DNA of 64,000 nucleotides, from the NCBI GenBank assembly GCA_024400395.1, contig JAKSMW010000008.1, positions 1 through 64,000 of the forward strand, in the 5' to 3' direction. The notes beneath the pieces are model-generated. The model ran no database searches and was not told where the DNA came from. It saw only the letters and a list, made by a program, of their open reading frames with translations. Below are positions 6,183 to 15,527 of the stretch, one piece after another (position 1 is the first letter of the stretch; each line of letters begins with the position of its first letter). Origin of the DNA: Bacteroidales bacterium. Its GTDB lineage: Bacteria; Bacteroidota; Bacteroidia; Bacteroidales; F082. The position numbers and the translations under genes are program-made.

Positions 6183-7835
6183 TCAATCTACATCAACATT
6201 GATGTAAGTGTTATCTTCGCTGAGTCCTGAGGTCTTATTCACGGAAACGTGAGAAAGTTCCTCTGACTCTCTGCTGTTTATATCAAGTCCGAGTCGGGCG
6301 TATGCCGGAACGTTCTCCATATTTTCCAACCCACGCTGTGTCTTGAAGCTCATTCCGAGGTCGATGAGACGTTTGCGACGAAGTTCTTCCCTGAGATCGA
6401 TCTGTTTCTTCTGTACAGGTTTCACCTCCACCGCCGTTGACGTTGATGCCATGTTCCTGACTGAAGGGACATCGATGTCATCGTCATCATTGACAAACGG
6501 GTTGTCATATCTTTTGATTGAAGGCGTTGCCGAATCCTGTGCGCGGTGCACTTCAGATTGAGAATCGTTGCTGATTCTCCTCACGGTATAGCCGTTATTG
6601 TCTTCTTCAACATCTTCTTTCTTTTCCTCAACAGGTTCAGTTTCAACATCATAAAGAGTATGTGTTGTCTTTGCCGTCTGCTGTTCGTCTTTTTTCACTT
6701 CAGGCTTTGGCTGTTCAGGCTCTTCATGTTTTTTGATGACACGGATCTGTTCTTCTTCCTTTTCCGCAGCTTCAGGTTGCGGCTTCGTCTCAGGTTTCCG
6801 TTCAGGTTCCTGTTTAGGTGTCGATTTCAGCACATTCTCGGCGCAGGTGTGAACGACAGGTTCTTCCTTGGCCTTCTCCATCTCGAAACCTGTGGCGATG
6901 AGAGTGACACGGATGCCATCTTCAAGGGTCAGGTCTTCGCCGTTACCCCAGATAACCTCCGACACATTTCCGGTTGCATCTTGAACATATTCAATTATTT
7001 CCGTTACCTCATCGAGGGAGACTTCTTCATTTCCTGATGTGATATAGGCGAGGATGTTCTTTGCGCCTGTGATATCGGAGTCGTTGAGAAGCGGTGAGCT
7101 GACTGCCTCTTCGACGGCGCGCAAGGCTCTGTTTTCGCCGGCTGCGTAGCCGGAGCCCATGATGGCCTTGCCGCTTTCACGCATCACCTTGTTGACATCT
7201 TCAAAGTCAACGTTGACATAGCCGGTGACGGTGATGATTTCCGCAATACCTTTGGCGGCTATCTTCAGCACATCGTCGGCTTTCTTGAACGCCTCGGTGA
7301 GTTTCATATTGCCGTATTCCTCACGGAGTTTGTCGTTGCTGATAACAATCAAGGCATCGACGTTCTTACGGAGTTCGGCGATACCTTCCTCTGCCTGCTG
7401 CTGACGGCGTTTGCCTTCGAAGCTGAAAGGAAGTGTCACGATGCCTACTGTCAGGAGGCCGAGTTCGCGGGAGATCCTTGCCACGACAGGAGCAGCTCCG
7501 GTGCCGGTGCCGCCGCCCATACCTGCGGTGATGAACAACATCTTGGTGTCACCGCCAATGGTCTCACGGATTTTGTCTTCTGTCTCTTCAGCCGCCTTGC
7601 GACCCACTGCGGGAACGTTACCGGCTCCAAGAGAATGCTCGCCGATATGGAGCTTGTTCTCCACCGGACTCTTCTGCAACGCCTGGTCGTCAGTGTTACA
7701 CAGAATGAAATCAACACCTGTGATACCATCGCTGAACATGTGCGTCACAGCGTTGCTGCCGCCACCGCCGACACCCATCACCTTGATAATGTTAGGCTTT
7801 GTATCTGGTTCATCAAATCTTACAATATCTGTCAT
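6183..7835 (-). CDS. ftsZ: Cell division protein FtsZ
   Basis: A 550-residue tubulin-like GTPase that forms the Z-ring. VMGVGGGGSNAVTHMF opens the nucleotide-binding domain; the tubulin signature GGGTGTGAAP sits near residues 109-118. The GTPase core ends near residue 320 (IRVTLIATGFE). A long charged linker follows, rich in Glu, Lys, Pro and Gln (about residues 330-500). ENVPAYARLGLDI near residue 515 matches the conserved C-terminal peptide of Bacteroidota FtsZ, which binds FtsA. An extra tail of about 30 residues after it is unusual. Last dcw gene, 17 bases after ftsA. Confidence 0.98.
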   Translation of the reverse strand: MTDIVRFDEPDTKPNIIKVMGVGGGGSNAVTHMFSDGITGVDFILCNTDDQALQKSPVENKLHIGEHSLGAGNVPAVGRKAAEETEDKIRETIGGDTKMLFITAGMGGGTGTGAAPVVARISRELGLLTVGIVTLPFSFEGKRRQQQAEEGIAELRKNVDALIVISNDKLREEYGNMKLTEAFKKADDVLKIAAKGIAEIITVTGYVNVDFEDVNKVMRESGKAIMGSGYAAGENRALRAVEEAVSSPLLNDSDITGAKNILAYITSGNEEVSLDEVTEIIEYVQDATGNVSEVIWGNGEDLTLEDGIRVTLIATGFEMEKAKEEPVVHTCAENVLKSTPKQEPERKPETKPQPEAAEKEEEQIRVIKKHEEPEQPKPEVKKDEQQTAKTTHTLYDVETEPVEEKKEDVEEDNNGYTVRRISNDSQSEVHRAQDSATPSIKRYDNPFVNDDDDIDVPSVRNMASTSTAVEVKPVQKKQIDLREELRRKRLIDLGMSFKTQRGLENMENVPAYARLGLDINSRESEELSHVSVNKTSGLSEDNTYINVDVD

Positions 7836-7852
7836 ATCTTTCCTGTTTTTTA

Positions 7853-9202
7853 TTATTCCTTGTCAATATCTTCATCTCTGAAAAGATTCTTCGAGAAACC
7901 GGTAATCAGTCTCTCCCTAAAATTGAAGAAGAACCTGCTACTCTTCTTATCTTTATCAACGGGGTCATCTTCAATCACTTCCTGTGACACCTCGACCTTT
8001 TTCTGGTCGTTGCCGCTTGACGTATGTGTGTTCCTCTTCAGAGCCATCTCATAACGTCTGACACCTTCGATGACGAGACCGACGCCTGTCGAATACATCG
8101 GGCTTGCCAATTCCTCCGATGTCTCGTTGGCGAGATATTCGTTAGGATAACCGATTCTCACGTCAAGACCCGTCTTGAAGGCTGCGAGCTGCTGGATGTG
8201 TTTCATCATGGCGCCGCCACCTGTCAGCACAACGCCGGCGATAAGTTTATGTTGGCTATTAACTCTTTGTATCTCAACATTTACCAGGTCAAAAATCTCC
8301 TCGAGGCGGGCCTGTATGATACTCGCCAATGTCTTGAAAGAGATCTCTTTCGGGTCGCGTCCGCGGATTCCGGGGATTGAGACGACCTCATCGTCACGGT
8401 TTTCGCTTGCCACCGCCGATCCGAACTTCACTTTGATCTCCTCTGCATGTTTCTTGATGATCGAGCAACCCTGTCTGATGTCTTCCGTGATGACATTGCC
8501 GCCGAACGGGATGACCGCCGTGTGGGAAATTATATCATCGTAGAAGATGGCTATGTCGGTCGTGCCGCCGCCGATATCGACGAGAGCCACACCTGCTTCT
8601 TTTTCATCGTCACCGAGGACAGCCTCCGCCGACGCTATTGGTTCCAGAATCATGTTTTCCATCTCCAAGCCGGCACGGTTGATACATGTCAGAATGTTTC
8701 TCGCCGCCGACACTTGTCCTATGATAACGTGGAAGTTAGCTTCGAGCTTGCTTCCGAGCATCCCTTTCGGATGACGGATTCCCGGCTCATCGTCAACGAT
8801 ATATTCCTGCGGGATGACATCGATAATCTCCTCGCCAGGCGTCATGCTCAACTTGAACACGTCCTGACGCAGCTTTTCGATTTCTGCATCGTTGATCTCA
8901 ACATCAGAATTTTCGCGCATCAAAACGCCGCGGTGCTTGAGACTCTTGATGTGATGTCCGGCGATGCCGACATTCACGGTGCGAATCTCGACGTTCGACT
9001 GCTCGGACGCCTGACTGACAGCACGCTTGATGGCGTCAACCGTCTCGTCGATATTGAACACCATACCGCGCTTAACTCCCGTTGACTCGGTCTTGCCGTA
9101 GCCACGGATCACGATTTTTCCATTCTCAACCTTTTCGCCCACAAAACAGGCAATTTTCGTAGTGCCAATGTCAAGGCCTACTATATAAGCAGGATTACTC
9201 AT
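7853..9202 (-). CDS. ftsA: Cell division protein FtsA
   Basis: A 449-residue actin-like ATPase that anchors FtsZ to the membrane. Visible are the phosphate-1 motif YIVGLDIGTTKIACFVG, phosphate-2 VALVDIGGGTTDIAIF and the adenosine motif GVVLTGGGAMMKHI. The C-terminus (RFFFNFRERLITGFSKNLF) can form the amphipathic membrane-targeting helix. Its start overlaps the ftsQ stop by 4 bases (ATGA), so the two are translationally coupled. Confidence 0.98.
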   Translation of the reverse strand: MSNPAYIVGLDIGTTKIACFVGEKVENGKIVIRGYGKTESTGVKRGMVFNIDETVDAIKRAVSQASEQSNVEIRTVNVGIAGHHIKSLKHRGVLMRENSDVEINDAEIEKLRQDVFKLSMTPGEEIIDVIPQEYIVDDEPGIRHPKGMLGSKLEANFHVIIGQVSAARNILTCINRAGLEMENMILEPIASAEAVLGDDEKEAGVALVDIGGGTTDIAIFYDDIISHTAVIPFGGNVITEDIRQGCSIIKKHAEEIKVKFGSAVASENRDDEVVSIPGIRGRDPKEISFKTLASIIQARLEEIFDLVNVEIQRVNSQHKLIAGVVLTGGGAMMKHIQQLAAFKTGLDVRIGYPNEYLANETSEELASPMYSTGVGLVIEGVRRYEMALKRNTHTSSGNDQKKVEVSQEVIEDDPVDKDKKSSRFFFNFRERLITGFSKNLFRDEDIDKE

Positions 9203-9987
9203 TTTACTGTATTTTTAGTGCATACAACTTGATTTTCAAAATTAAAATTGATCTTGCAATAATTGCCGAGGTCAGGATTACCTTGCATCTGCTCAAAAAA
9301 GCACTGAAGGTTGTGCAGTTTCAGATCCGTATTTTCGCCATCACCAAGGATGACATCCAAATCCACATTGTTCATTGCCAATTCATAATTCTTGTTCTTC
9401 GCAAGATAGACCTGCTTGACGCAACAATTTGTATATGAATTATTTAGGACACTCATCATAACCGAGAAAAATTCCGGCAGATCGGTATCCTTGTATTTTT
9501 CATCATAAATGCTCGACGATGTCTTTGTCACAGCAGGGAAGTCAGCATATCCGCTTCCAATTATCAGATGCGGAACATATTGATTGTTAATCGGATAGAT
9601 ATTTCCATCCGCATCAAGATAAACTGACTTGCCAAGTTTGTTATAGACACGCATAACCGGCTGGCATTCAACGATATTTACCACCAAAATCTCGTCAAGA
9701 GAAATATTTGCCTCAGTAAAAGTCGCCCACGGGATTGTATTCAGATAGTTCCTCACCGAATCGACAGGAATCATTGTGACATCGGTGTTATTTATCGTGT
9801 CGCAGATGTTCACGATGTCGTGATAGACCTCACTATAGCTGATGAAACCCGTCTCATTCTCGCGGTCAAGCGTCAGCATCACGCCTTTCAGCGGATGCTC
9901 GATATGCTCCTTGTGAGTGAACACCCAACCGGTTACAATCGCGCCGACCGTCAAGACCCAGACTGATATTTTAAGGAATTTCTTCAT
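9199..9987 (-). CDS. ftsQ: Cell division protein FtsQ
   Basis: A 262-residue protein with a short cytoplasmic N-terminus, one membrane segment (ISVWVLTVGAIVTGWVF, residues 7-23) and a periplasmic POTRA-like and beta domain (DSVRNYLNTIPWATFTEANI, IVECQPVMRVYNKLGKSVYL). This is the divisome linker between FtsA/FtsZ and the septal synthases. Bacteroidota FtsQ sequences diverge strongly and lack long conserved motifs, so identity comes mostly from topology, the POTRA-like pattern and the place between murC and ftsA. Confidence 0.92.
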   Translation of the reverse strand: MKKFLKISVWVLTVGAIVTGWVFTHKEHIEHPLKGVMLTLDRENETGFISYSEVYHDIVNICDTINNTDVTMIPVDSVRNYLNTIPWATFTEANISLDEILVVNIVECQPVMRVYNKLGKSVYLDADGNIYPINNQYVPHLIIGSGYADFPAVTKTSSSIYDEKYKDTDLPEFFSVMMSVLNNSYTNCCVKQVYLAKNKNYELAMNNVDLDVILGDGENTDLKLHNLQCFFEQMQGNPDLGNYCKINFNFENQVVCTKNTVK

Positions 9988-9989
9988 AA

Positions 9990-11357
9990 CTAAACATCAT
10001 TTTTAGTGAACAAACTTTCAAAAACAGGCACGAAACGGTCGATATCTCCGGCACCCATTGTCATAATCAATTCTGGGTCAATGCCTTTCACCGTTGAAAC
10101 AAGATTATCCTTTGTGCAAAGCATCTTGTCTCTTGAGGTGATTTTCTCAAGAAGTGCGGACGAAGTAACACCTTCTATCGGGAGTTCCCTCGCCGGATAG
10201 ATGTCAAGCAGAATCACTCGGTCGGCGATTGACAGGCTCTCCGCGAAGCCATCCATGAAGTCACGCGTTCTGCTGAAGAGATGAGGCTGGAACACGACTG
10301 TCAACTCTTTGTCAGGAAACACTTTACGTGCCGCTGTCAAAGCAGCTTTTATCTCTTCGGGATGATGTGCGTAGTCATCGACATAGACGTGTTTTTCATC
10401 TCTGACGCGGATGTCGAAACGACGCTGCACGCCTTTGAAAGTCAGCAACGCCTCTTTTATTGTCGCAACGTCAACGCCCGAAAAAGCGCATATCATAACA
10501 GCCGCGAGCGCGTTCTGAACGTTATGATTCCCGTAAAGCGGCATCACGAACTTCTCGCCGTGAAGATTAAACACGTCATCGTCAGAAGTCATGATTTCAA
10601 ACTCAGTCAAACCATTGACAATCTGAATATTACGAGCCACGACATTGGCGTTTTCCAAGCCGTACGTAAGATGTTTTTTCGTCATCTTTATAGGAAGGTT
10701 TTCATGATAAATGACAATTCCTTCGTCAGAATTCTTATCGACAAATTCATTAAAACTTTCCGTAAGATGCTGATAATCACCGTAAATATCAAGATGATCG
10801 GCATCAATTGAGGTGACGATGCTTGCGAAAGGCGAAAGTTGCAGGAAGGAATGGTCGAACTCGTCGGCTTCCACCACGAGAAAGTCGTCGTCAGCGGCTC
10901 CGATGACCACATTGCTGTTGATGTTACGCGAGATTCCGCCGATAAACGATGAGATTTTCCTGCCTGCCGTCATCATGATGTGCGTCACCAAAGCGGTTGT
11001 CGTCGTTTTGCCGTGCGTCCCCGCCACAGCGAGTGTCTTGCACCGACGCGACAACATCCCCAAGACCTCGGCTCTTTTGACGATTTTCACATTCCGACTC
11101 CTTAAGACATTGAGTTCCTGAAGGTTAGCAGGAATTGCAGGTGTCATTACAACGAAATCGATATTTTCGGGAATCAACGAAGGATTGTCTGAATAATGTA
11201 TTTTAATTCCTTCATTTTCAAGATTTTGCGTCAGCGGAGAACAGGTACGGTCGTAGCCTGCCACTTCAAAGCCTTGAGCCTTGAAATAGCGGGCGAGGGC
11301 ACTCATTCCGATGCCGCCGATTCCCAGAAAATACACTATTCCACCGTTATTCATCAT
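9990..11357 (-). CDS. murC: UDP-N-acetylmuramate--L-alanine ligase
   Basis: A 455-residue cytoplasmic Mur ligase that adds the first amino acid to UDP-MurNAc. The N-terminal Rossmann domain starts VYFLGIGGIGMSALARYFK; the ATP-binding loop AVAGTHGKTTTTALV lies near residue 110; HNVQNALAAV and the C-terminal YVDDYAHHPEEIKAAL carry the family Asn/Asp/His residues. Length is normal. Two adjacent Met codons are possible starts. Unlike the murD position in this cluster, all three Mur ligase domains are intact. Confidence 0.97.
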   Translation of the reverse strand: MMNNGGIVYFLGIGGIGMSALARYFKAQGFEVAGYDRTCSPLTQNLENEGIKIHYSDNPSLIPENIDFVVMTPAIPANLQELNVLRSRNVKIVKRAEVLGMLSRRCKTLAVAGTHGKTTTTALVTHIMMTAGRKISSFIGGISRNINSNVVIGAADDDFLVVEADEFDHSFLQLSPFASIVTSIDADHLDIYGDYQHLTESFNEFVDKNSDEGIVIYHENLPIKMTKKHLTYGLENANVVARNIQIVNGLTEFEIMTSDDDVFNLHGEKFVMPLYGNHNVQNALAAVMICAFSGVDVATIKEALLTFKGVQRRFDIRVRDEKHVYVDDYAHHPEEIKAALTAARKVFPDKELTVVFQPHLFSRTRDFMDGFAESLSIADRVILLDIYPARELPIEGVTSSALLEKITSRDKMLCTKDNLVSTVKGIDPELIMTMGAGDIDRFVPVFESLFTKNDV

Positions 11358-11365
11358 TTTTCCAA

Positions 11366-12493
11366 CTATGAAATTCCCAAAACTTTATCTATCTCATTCA
11401 CAATATCTTCAGCCGCGTTTGGTCGTGCAAATTTAGAAATATTTTCCGACATATCGGACATTTTTTCTTTGTTTTTAAGCAGGTCAAAAACGGCTGGCAG
11501 AAGCTCGGTTTCGGTCTTGTCATTTCTCACCATCACAGCTGCGTCAGCATCGACCAAACTCTGTGCGTTTTTCGTCTGATGGTCTTCGGCTGCTGTCGGA
11601 AGCGGCACGAAAACGACAGGTTTTTTCACAAGTGAAAGCTCGGAAATCGACATTGCACCCGCTCTTGAAATCACGATGTCGGCGGCGGCGTAAGCGAGGT
11701 CCATCCGCTCGATGAACACCACCGTTTTCACTCTGTCAGAAAGATTTTGTGCTTCGACCTCCTTTGCAGCCTGTTCGATGTAAAACTTACCGGTCTGCCA
11801 AATCATCTGACAGTCATTATCTTTGAATTTATGCAATTGTGCGGATATGCCTTTGTTTATTCCGAGTGCGCCTTGGCTTCCGCCGACGAGCAGGATTATC
11901 GGTTTCTGCGGGTCGAGGCCGAAGAAACGTGCGCCTTCCTCTTTGAGGTTTTCGACAGATACGATATTGTTTCTCAACGGGTTGCCGGTCAAGACGATTT
12001 TATCTTTCGGGAACCATCTGTCCATGTTTTCATACGCAACGCAAATCTTGGCGGCTTTCGGCGCCACGATTTTGTTTGTGACGCCAGGGAACGAATTCTG
12101 TTCTTGTATTATCACCGGTATTCCCATTGCTGTTGCCTTGCGCATGGTCGGTCCGCTGGCGAATCCGCCGACGCCGACGACGGCATCAGGTTTGAAACGT
12201 TTCAAAATTTTCCTTGCCTTGCAAAGACTGCTCATCAATTTGAAAGGGAAGCTGAGGTTGTCGAATGACAGCTCACGCTTGAAACCGCTAATCCACAGTC
12301 CTTCAATAGGATAACCAGCTTTAGGCACGCGTTCCATCTCCATCCTGCCTTTTGCCCCGACGAAAAGTATCTCGGCATCAGGATGACGTCTTTTGAATGC
12401 GTCCGCTATCGCAATGGCCGGGAAGATATGGCCTCCCGTGCCGCCGCCGCTAACTATCAGCCTCGGCGATTTCAAGTTCTGTTTCTCTTTCAT
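11366..12493 (-). CDS. murG: UDP-GlcNAc:lipid I GlcNAc transferase
   Basis: A 375-residue GT28 glycosyltransferase that converts lipid I to lipid II at the inner face of the membrane. VSGGGTGGHIFPAIAIADAF is the N-terminal glycine-rich loop, VGVGGFASGPTM and the donor-binding LLVGGSQGALGINKGI with VISRAGAMSISEL follow. The start lies 44 bases inside ftsW in another frame, a long but not rare overlap in dcw clusters. Confidence 0.97.
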   Translation of the reverse strand: MKEKQNLKSPRLIVSGGGTGGHIFPAIAIADAFKRRHPDAEILFVGAKGRMEMERVPKAGYPIEGLWISGFKRELSFDNLSFPFKLMSSLCKARKILKRFKPDAVVGVGGFASGPTMRKATAMGIPVIIQEQNSFPGVTNKIVAPKAAKICVAYENMDRWFPKDKIVLTGNPLRNNIVSVENLKEEGARFFGLDPQKPIILLVGGSQGALGINKGISAQLHKFKDNDCQMIWQTGKFYIEQAAKEVEAQNLSDRVKTVVFIERMDLAYAAADIVISRAGAMSISELSLVKKPVVFVPLPTAAEDHQTKNAQSLVDADAAVMVRNDKTETELLPAVFDLLKNKEKMSDMSENISKFARPNAAEDIVNEIDKVLGIS

Positions 12494-13640
12494 TATTCTT
12501 GTATATATCTTTCGTTACACTTATTATTATCCCCAAAGATATTCCGGTGAACAGCAACGACGTCCCGCCCATGCTCACGAACGGCAACGGCTGTCCCGTC
12601 ACAGGCAGCAACCCGACTGCGACACCCATGTTTATCATTGCCTGCATGACAAGGCTGAACGCCAAACCAATGGAGAGCAAGGCGCCGAACGACTGCGGAG
12701 CTTTCCTTACGACACGCATTGCGCGGTACAGAAGTATCATGTAAATCAGAAGCACCGCGATGCCGCCGACAAGCCCGTACTCCTCAATGATTATCGCATA
12801 GATGAAGTCGGAATACGGATGAGGCAACACGTTACGCTGCGTGCTTTTTCCGGGTGACTTCCCGAAAACGCCGCCGCCGGCAATGGCGATCTCCGCCTGT
12901 TTCACCTGGAAATTAGCGTCGCTGTCAATCTCTTCTTCGTCAGAGAAAAACCTGTCAAACCTGTTCACCCATGTCGTTATTCTGTTATCAGCGTCAGGAT
13001 TTGATTTCGAGACCATCAAGCCGACAGATATGAAAAGGCTGCCGGCAACGACAACGATTCCGAGAAATCCCAAGATGTATTTCATCTCCAGCCTGCTGAT
13101 GAACATCATCACGAGGCAGACCACGAAAAGCATCGCCGCCGTCGAGAAGTTCTCCGGGAAAATAAGTCCGACGATGACAGTCACCGGAAGCATCACCTTC
13201 CAGGCCACAACCTTGAATGTGTTGAGTTTGTCGTGGTCGATGGTCAGCACGCGGGCGAGATAACCCACGAGCGCGATTTTCGCCAAGTCGCTGGTCTGAA
13301 ACGTCAGGCCGCCGATGCCGATGACACGTGAAGCGTGATTCCAATTCTGTCCGAAGAAAAGCGTATAGGCAAGCAACGGTATTGAAATCCAACACAATAG
13401 CGTCAGAATCCACGAAAATTTCCTGTATTTGACGCACGAGGCGATGACCATGAAGACAAAGCCAAGCACCAATAAAATTGAGTGTTTCAACAGCACGAAA
13501 GCGTTGCTGCCGTGATACCTGTTGTTTGCATACGACTCCGACGCGCTATAGACGGCGAGCATCGAAATCAACATGAGGAAAATCACCATGACCCAGATGA
13601 CCTTGTCCCCTTGAACCAAGTTTTTGATTTTTTCTTTCAT
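12450..13640 (-). CDS. ftsW: Septal peptidoglycan polymerase FtsW (SEDS family)
   Basis: A 396-residue polytopic protein with about ten membrane segments. The family region VGGIAVLLIYMILLYRAMRV and the C-terminal GLLPVTGQPLPFVSMGGTSL are clear SEDS signatures. Start MKEKIKNLVQGDKVIW at 13640 was chosen over an upstream in-frame ATG at 13667 that overlaps the murD-like stop and only adds lysine- and asparagine-rich residues. It works with the transpeptidase encoded by ftsI in the same operon. Confidence 0.96.
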   Translation of the reverse strand: MKEKIKNLVQGDKVIWVMVIFLMLISMLAVYSASESYANNRYHGSNAFVLLKHSILLVLGFVFMVIASCVKYRKFSWILTLLCWISIPLLAYTLFFGQNWNHASRVIGIGGLTFQTSDLAKIALVGYLARVLTIDHDKLNTFKVVAWKVMLPVTVIVGLIFPENFSTAAMLFVVCLVMMFISRLEMKYILGFLGIVVVAGSLFISVGLMVSKSNPDADNRITTWVNRFDRFFSDEEEIDSDANFQVKQAEIAIAGGGVFGKSPGKSTQRNVLPHPYSDFIYAIIIEEYGLVGGIAVLLIYMILLYRAMRVVRKAPQSFGALLSIGLAFSLVMQAMINMGVAVGLLPVTGQPLPFVSMGGTSLLFTGISLGIIISVTKDIYKNNERETELEIAEADS

Positions 13641-13663
13641 CTTCTTATTGTTTTTATTGATTA

Positions 13664-14203
13664 TCAATTGTTTCTTGCAAGTTTTACAAATTCGGAAGCG
13701 AGAACGTCATCGTTCATCTCGACAGACTTCGCAGCCGGTGAGAATATGACATTCTGGCCAGAGGCCGTCATGGTCTCGATGATTTCCATTGCTTCTTTCA
13801 TGTTTTCGGCATTTCTGACGCCGCCGCGCACCACGCCGCCGAACGACCTGTTGACATTTTCATAATCACCGCCGATGCATACAATCGCCACCACGCACTG
13901 GCGCACGACAGGGATAAGCTCGTCATAATCTTCACAGCCGCCGATGGTCAGCCAGATTGTCGGAGCCGTGGTCTCGCTCAATGTGAAATATGTGGCCGTA
14001 ATGCTTTTCGCGCCCGAATCGTCAATGAAACTCACGCCGTTTCTCGTCTCGACGACCTCATTTCTGTGTTTGATATGTTCACAGTCAACGAAGCAGTTAC
14101 GCACATTCGCCTTGCGAGCCTGAAAAATGTTGCTGCTGATTGTCGCAGCTGTTGTAAAAGTCTCTGTTCTTCTACCCTGTTTTGCAAGTTGTTCTAAAGT
14201 CAT
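13664..14203 (-). CDS. MurD remnant: stand-alone, altered C-terminal domain
   Basis: A 179-codon frame fills the murD position between mraY and ftsW. It aligns only with the C-terminal third of MurD: NIFQARKANVRNCF, then KHRNEVVETRNGVSFIDDSG where MurD has EHR--- GV-F-NDSKATN, then TIWLTIGG and NVIFSPAAKS, where MurD has LLSP--ASFD. The UDP-binding domain and the central ATP domain with GTNGKTT are absent; normal MurD is about 440-450 residues. Key C-terminal residues are changed too: DSKATN became DSGAKS and the GGKDKG loop became GGCEDYD. It cannot be an active ligase. The frame is nonetheless open, starts 31 bases after mraY and keeps operon spacing, so it may have a retained non-catalytic role. 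A true murD would have to be elsewhere in the genome. Confidence 0.8.
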   Translation of the reverse strand: MTLEQLAKQGRRTETFTTAATISSNIFQARKANVRNCFVDCEHIKHRNEVVETRNGVSFIDDSGAKSITATYFTLSETTAPTIWLTIGGCEDYDELIPVVRQCVVAIVCIGGDYENVNRSFGGVVRGGVRNAENMKEAMEIIETMTASGQNVIFSPAAKSVEMNDDVLASEFVKLARNN

Positions 14204-14234
14204 TTTTTAAAATTTTAAATATTGTTTTTTATAA

Positions 14235-15515
14235 TTATCTGATTTTCAATGTTAAAATAGCGACGGCGACGAGAATTATTGTCACAATCCAGAATCTGAC
14301 CGTGATTTTCATTTCATGAAGAAGGTCGCCTTTACCTTTATAAATCACGCTGCTTGTAGGATCCAATTTCAAGACTTGATCCATTGAAGTGCGGAAATGG
14401 TCGTGGATAGGTGTGCGTTTCCAGATGCGGCGATGCACGCCTTTGCGTTTTCCTGATACATAAAACATACGCTGTCCGATGACGGAGACGCTTTCAAGGA
14501 GGAAGATGCCGCACATCAACGGGAGCAGCAACTCCTTATGGATGATTATCGCCGAGACAGCGATGATGCCGCCGATGGTAAGGCTTCCGGTGTCGCCCAT
14601 GAACACCTGAGCCGGGAACGAGTTATACCAAAGGAAACCTATCAAAGCCCCGATGAACGCCGCAAGGAAAATCACAACTTCCTCACTGCCAGGGATATAC
14701 ATGATATTCAAATATCCGGAAAGCATGGCGTTACTCGAAAGATACGCCAGGATTCCGATGCCCAATCCGATAATCGCAGAGTTTCCGGCCGCCATACCGT
14801 CCATGCCGTCGTTGAGATTCGATCCGTTGGAGACAGCCGCCACCACGAAAACGGTCAACGCCACAAAGAAAATCCAACCGGCATAGTATTTGTAAGGCTC
14901 GCCTAAAAAGCTGAAAAGGTCGGCGTAGTTCAAGTTATTGTTCTTCAAAAACGGTATCGTCGTCCTCGTTGACTTCACGTCCGGCGACTTTACCACGATT
15001 TCCTTGTTATCTTCAATTTTTCTCTCAACGCTTTCATTCATAACGACTTGCGGACTGAAACGAAGCGTAAGTCCGACAATGAGTCCGAGTGCGATCTGAC
15101 CGAAAATCTTGTACCAACCCTTGATGCCGTCCTTGTTTTTCTTGACCGTCTTGATGTAGTCGTCGGCGAAACCTATTCCACCAAGAATTACGGTCGTGGC
15201 GAGCATCAGAATCATATAGACGTTATGCAGTTTACCGATGAGGAGACATGGAATCAGTATTGAGGCGATGATTACGATTCCGCCCATCGTCGGGACGCCT
15301 TTCTTTCCGACGTTGAACGGGTCAATCTTCGCATCACGTTGGGTTTCAGAGATGTCATGCTTTTTCATATATTTGATAAAAGTCTTTCCGAGCCATATCG
15401 ACACGACGAGTGCGATGATTATGGCGACGATGGCGCGGAAAGTGACGTAATTAAACATTCCGGCGCCCGGGAAATTCAACTTTTCATCAAGAAAATCAAA
15501 GAGATAGTACAACAT
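14235..15515 (-). CDS. mraY: Phospho-N-acetylmuramoyl-pentapeptide transferase
   Basis: A 426-residue membrane enzyme that makes lipid I from UDP-MurNAc-pentapeptide and undecaprenyl phosphate. Visible are GVPTMGGIVIIASILIPCLL, the aspartate pair in IGFADDYIKTVKKNKDGIKG, NLNDGMDGMAAGNSAI, VFMGDTGSLTIGGIIA and the His loop RKGVHRRIWKRTPIHDHFR. A loop insertion around residues 165-215 (VKSPDVKSTRTTIPFLKNNN) is typical of Bacteroidota MraY. About ten membrane segments. Confidence 0.97.
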   Translation of the reverse strand: MLYYLFDFLDEKLNFPGAGMFNYVTFRAIVAIIIALVVSIWLGKTFIKYMKKHDISETQRDAKIDPFNVGKKGVPTMGGIVIIASILIPCLLIGKLHNVYMILMLATTVILGGIGFADDYIKTVKKNKDGIKGWYKIFGQIALGLIVGLTLRFSPQVVMNESVERKIEDNKEIVVKSPDVKSTRTTIPFLKNNNLNYADLFSFLGEPYKYYAGWIFFVALTVFVVAAVSNGSNLNDGMDGMAAGNSAIIGLGIGILAYLSSNAMLSGYLNIMYIPGSEEVVIFLAAFIGALIGFLWYNSFPAQVFMGDTGSLTIGGIIAVSAIIIHKELLLPLMCGIFLLESVSVIGQRMFYVSGKRKGVHRRIWKRTPIHDHFRTSMDQVLKLDPTSSVIYKGKGDLLHEMKITVRFWIVTIILVAVAILTLKIR

Positions 15516-15527
15516 TTTCAGTCCTCC

